Shown: piece by piece, positions 63,102-64,000 of the stretch
How positions within the stretch are numbered: position 1 is the first letter of the stretch
Layout: the number at the start of each line of letters is the position of its first letter
DNA from: Rhizorhapis suberifaciens
GTDB taxonomy: Bacteria; Pseudomonadota; Alphaproteobacteria; Sphingomonadales; Sphingomonadaceae
Length of the DNA stretch: 64,000 nt
NCBI RefSeq assembly: GCF_014200045.1
Contig: NZ_JACHOV010000005.1
Coordinates: forward strand, 1 to 64,000
Reading direction: 5' to 3'
Position numbers and translations under genes: made by a program
Notes under the pieces: model-generated
Database searches by the model: none
The model's input: the letters and a program-made list of their open reading frames with translations, nothing else
What the model was told of the DNA's origin: nothing

Positions 63102-64000
63102 ATGGCGAGCATTACCGGACGCGGTGCGACCAGGAATGGGACAAGCACGAGATTTGGCCTGCCTGAGCGGGAGCAGGACGGCGATTGGCTGGACGCGCGT
63201 GAAGAGATCGACGGAGCGCCTCCCAAGCTTAGAACCACAGTGACGGTTGAGCATCCCAAGACCATCATTGCACGCAACAAATCACCGGACATTGCCTTCG
63301 ATCGGTCGATCAATGCCTATAGGGGGTGCGAGCATGGGTGCATCTACTGTTTTGCCCGGCCGACGCATGCCTATCATGATCTGTCCCCCGGGATCGATTT
63401 CGAAAGCCGGCTTTTTGCAAAACCGGAGGCCCCTAAACTGTTGCTGGCGGAGCTTTCAAAGCCAGGCTACCGGCCAGCACCCATCGCGATGGGTACCAAT
63501 ACCGATCCCTATCAACCAATTGAAAGGGACTGGCGGATCACACGGGACTGCATTGCCGTTCTTCGCGATTGCCATCATCCGCTGATCATCACGACCAAGT
63601 CGGACCGTGTGATAAGGGATTTGGATATTCTGGGCGATATGGCCAGGGAAGGCCTGGTCGCTGTCGGCATTTCGGTGACCTCGCTCGATCCGAAAATCGC
63701 ACGAACATTGGAGCCGCGCGCTCCCCGCCCCGCCAAAAGGCTTGAAGCCATACGTCAGATTGCCGCGGCGGGCATACCCGCTCATGTGAACGTCGCACCT
63801 GTAGTGCCGGCAATCACCGATCACGAGATCGAACATATTCTACAGACCGCGGCTGAAGCAGGTGCGCAGACAGCGTCCTTCATCATTGTCCGGCTGCCGC
63901 ATGAAGTGGCCCCCTTGTTCCGTGCATGGCTGGAGGAGCATTATCCCGATCGCCTGACCAAGGTGATGGGCATGATCAACGACATACGTGGCGGACGGGA
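63102..64000 (+). CDS. PA0069-type radical SAM protein (3' end outside window)
   Basis: At least 299 residues from ATG 63,102 (or ATG 63,093), running off the window. The [4Fe-4S] motif CEHGCIYC is at Cys76, Cys80 and Cys83, after AFDRSINAYRG. It continues with IAMGTNTDPYQPIERDWRIT, LIITTKSDRV and VAVGISVTSLDPKIARTLEP, the features of the PA0069 subgroup related to spore photoproduct lyase. Its substrate is unknown; it should cleave SAM to make a radical. A role in DNA repair is inference. Confidence 0.9.
   Translation, partial: MASITGRGATRNGTSTRFGLPEREQDGDWLDAREEIDGAPPKLRTTVTVEHPKTIIARNKSPDIAFDRSINAYRGCEHGCIYCFARPTHAYHDLSPGIDFESRLFAKPEAPKLLLAELSKPGYRPAPIAMGTNTDPYQPIERDWRITRDCIAVLRDCHHPLIITTKSDRVIRDLDILGDMAREGLVAVGISVTSLDPKIARTLEPRAPRPAKRLEAIRQIAAAGIPAHVNVAPVVPAITDHEIEHILQTAAEAGAQTASFIIVRLPHEVAPLFRAWLEEHYPDRLTKVMGMINDIRGGR

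Overview
The window is typical of a sphingomonad (Alphaproteobacteria, Sphingomonadales; Sphingobium or a close relative). The evidence is GC-rich codon use, the gene neighbourhoods (hflKC-degP, polA, a Trm112/LON-domain pair, a DUF6456 protein, a complete Flp/Tad pilus operon) and, in the left third, accessory genes common on sphingomonad plasmids and integrative elements. This identification comes from recognising protein families, not from a database search.

Region A (1-14,273) is a decaying catabolic patch. It begins with the tail of an IS630-type transposase. Intact genes are an aromatic-acid MFS transporter, a DUF3237 protein, two SDR dehydrogenases, a four-His carotenoid/lignostilbene-type dioxygenase, a GMC oxidoreductase and a MarR regulator. 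At least six genes are broken: an NmrA-like reductase butted onto the cytochrome c tail of a PQQ alcohol dehydrogenase, three SnoaL/NTF2-like genes, a Bcr/CflA-type efflux gene split by a complete 2,527-bp IS66 element with an 8-bp target duplication, and a truncated second DUF3237 gene. Three palindromes of the type TAACGATCGTTA lie in promoter positions and may mark one regulon.

Region B (14,274-22,889) is plasmid/ICE-type DNA: the N-terminal part of a methyltransferase/'strawberry notch'-type helicase gene cut at the junction with region A, a row of small DUF genes, a long ParB-like protein, a ParDE-type toxin-antitoxin pair, a DUF2958 gene and an ArdC-like antirestriction gene. The parB-like and ardC-like genes share a structured 5' leader whose inner stem differs in sequence but keeps its pairing. 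The block abuts the 3' end of a tRNA-Gly(GCC) gene, a classic island boundary.

Region C (22,890-47,000) is chromosomal housekeeping: CnoX/YbbN-type thioredoxin, LON-domain protein, Trm112, glutathione peroxidase, UbiH-type hydroxylase, acetoacetyl-CoA reductase, ferrochelatase, an orphan Tat-exported molybdoenzyme subunit, CoA-binding protein, Mrp, HflK/HflC, DegP-type protease, an alpha/beta hydrolase, a class A beta-lactamase-like lipoprotein, PolA, an ABC-F protein, a cold-shock protein, small unknown proteins and a glutathione S-transferase.

Region D (47,260-60,695) is the Tad pilus operon: flp, cpaB, cpaC, a small lipoprotein, tadG, tadE, tadF, cpaE, cpaF, tadB, tadC, two TPR genes and cpaA. 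It is preceded by a good sigma-54 (-24/-12) promoter match and has a hairpin between flp and cpaB. Two different palindromic repeat elements sit in frame within the N-terminal coding regions of cpaC and the lipoprotein gene, and a third copy lies between cpaF and tadB.

Region E (60,735-64,000) holds a DUF6456 protein, an XRE regulator, a GT4 glycosyltransferase that appears to start with CTG, and the start of a PA0069-type radical SAM protein that runs off the window.
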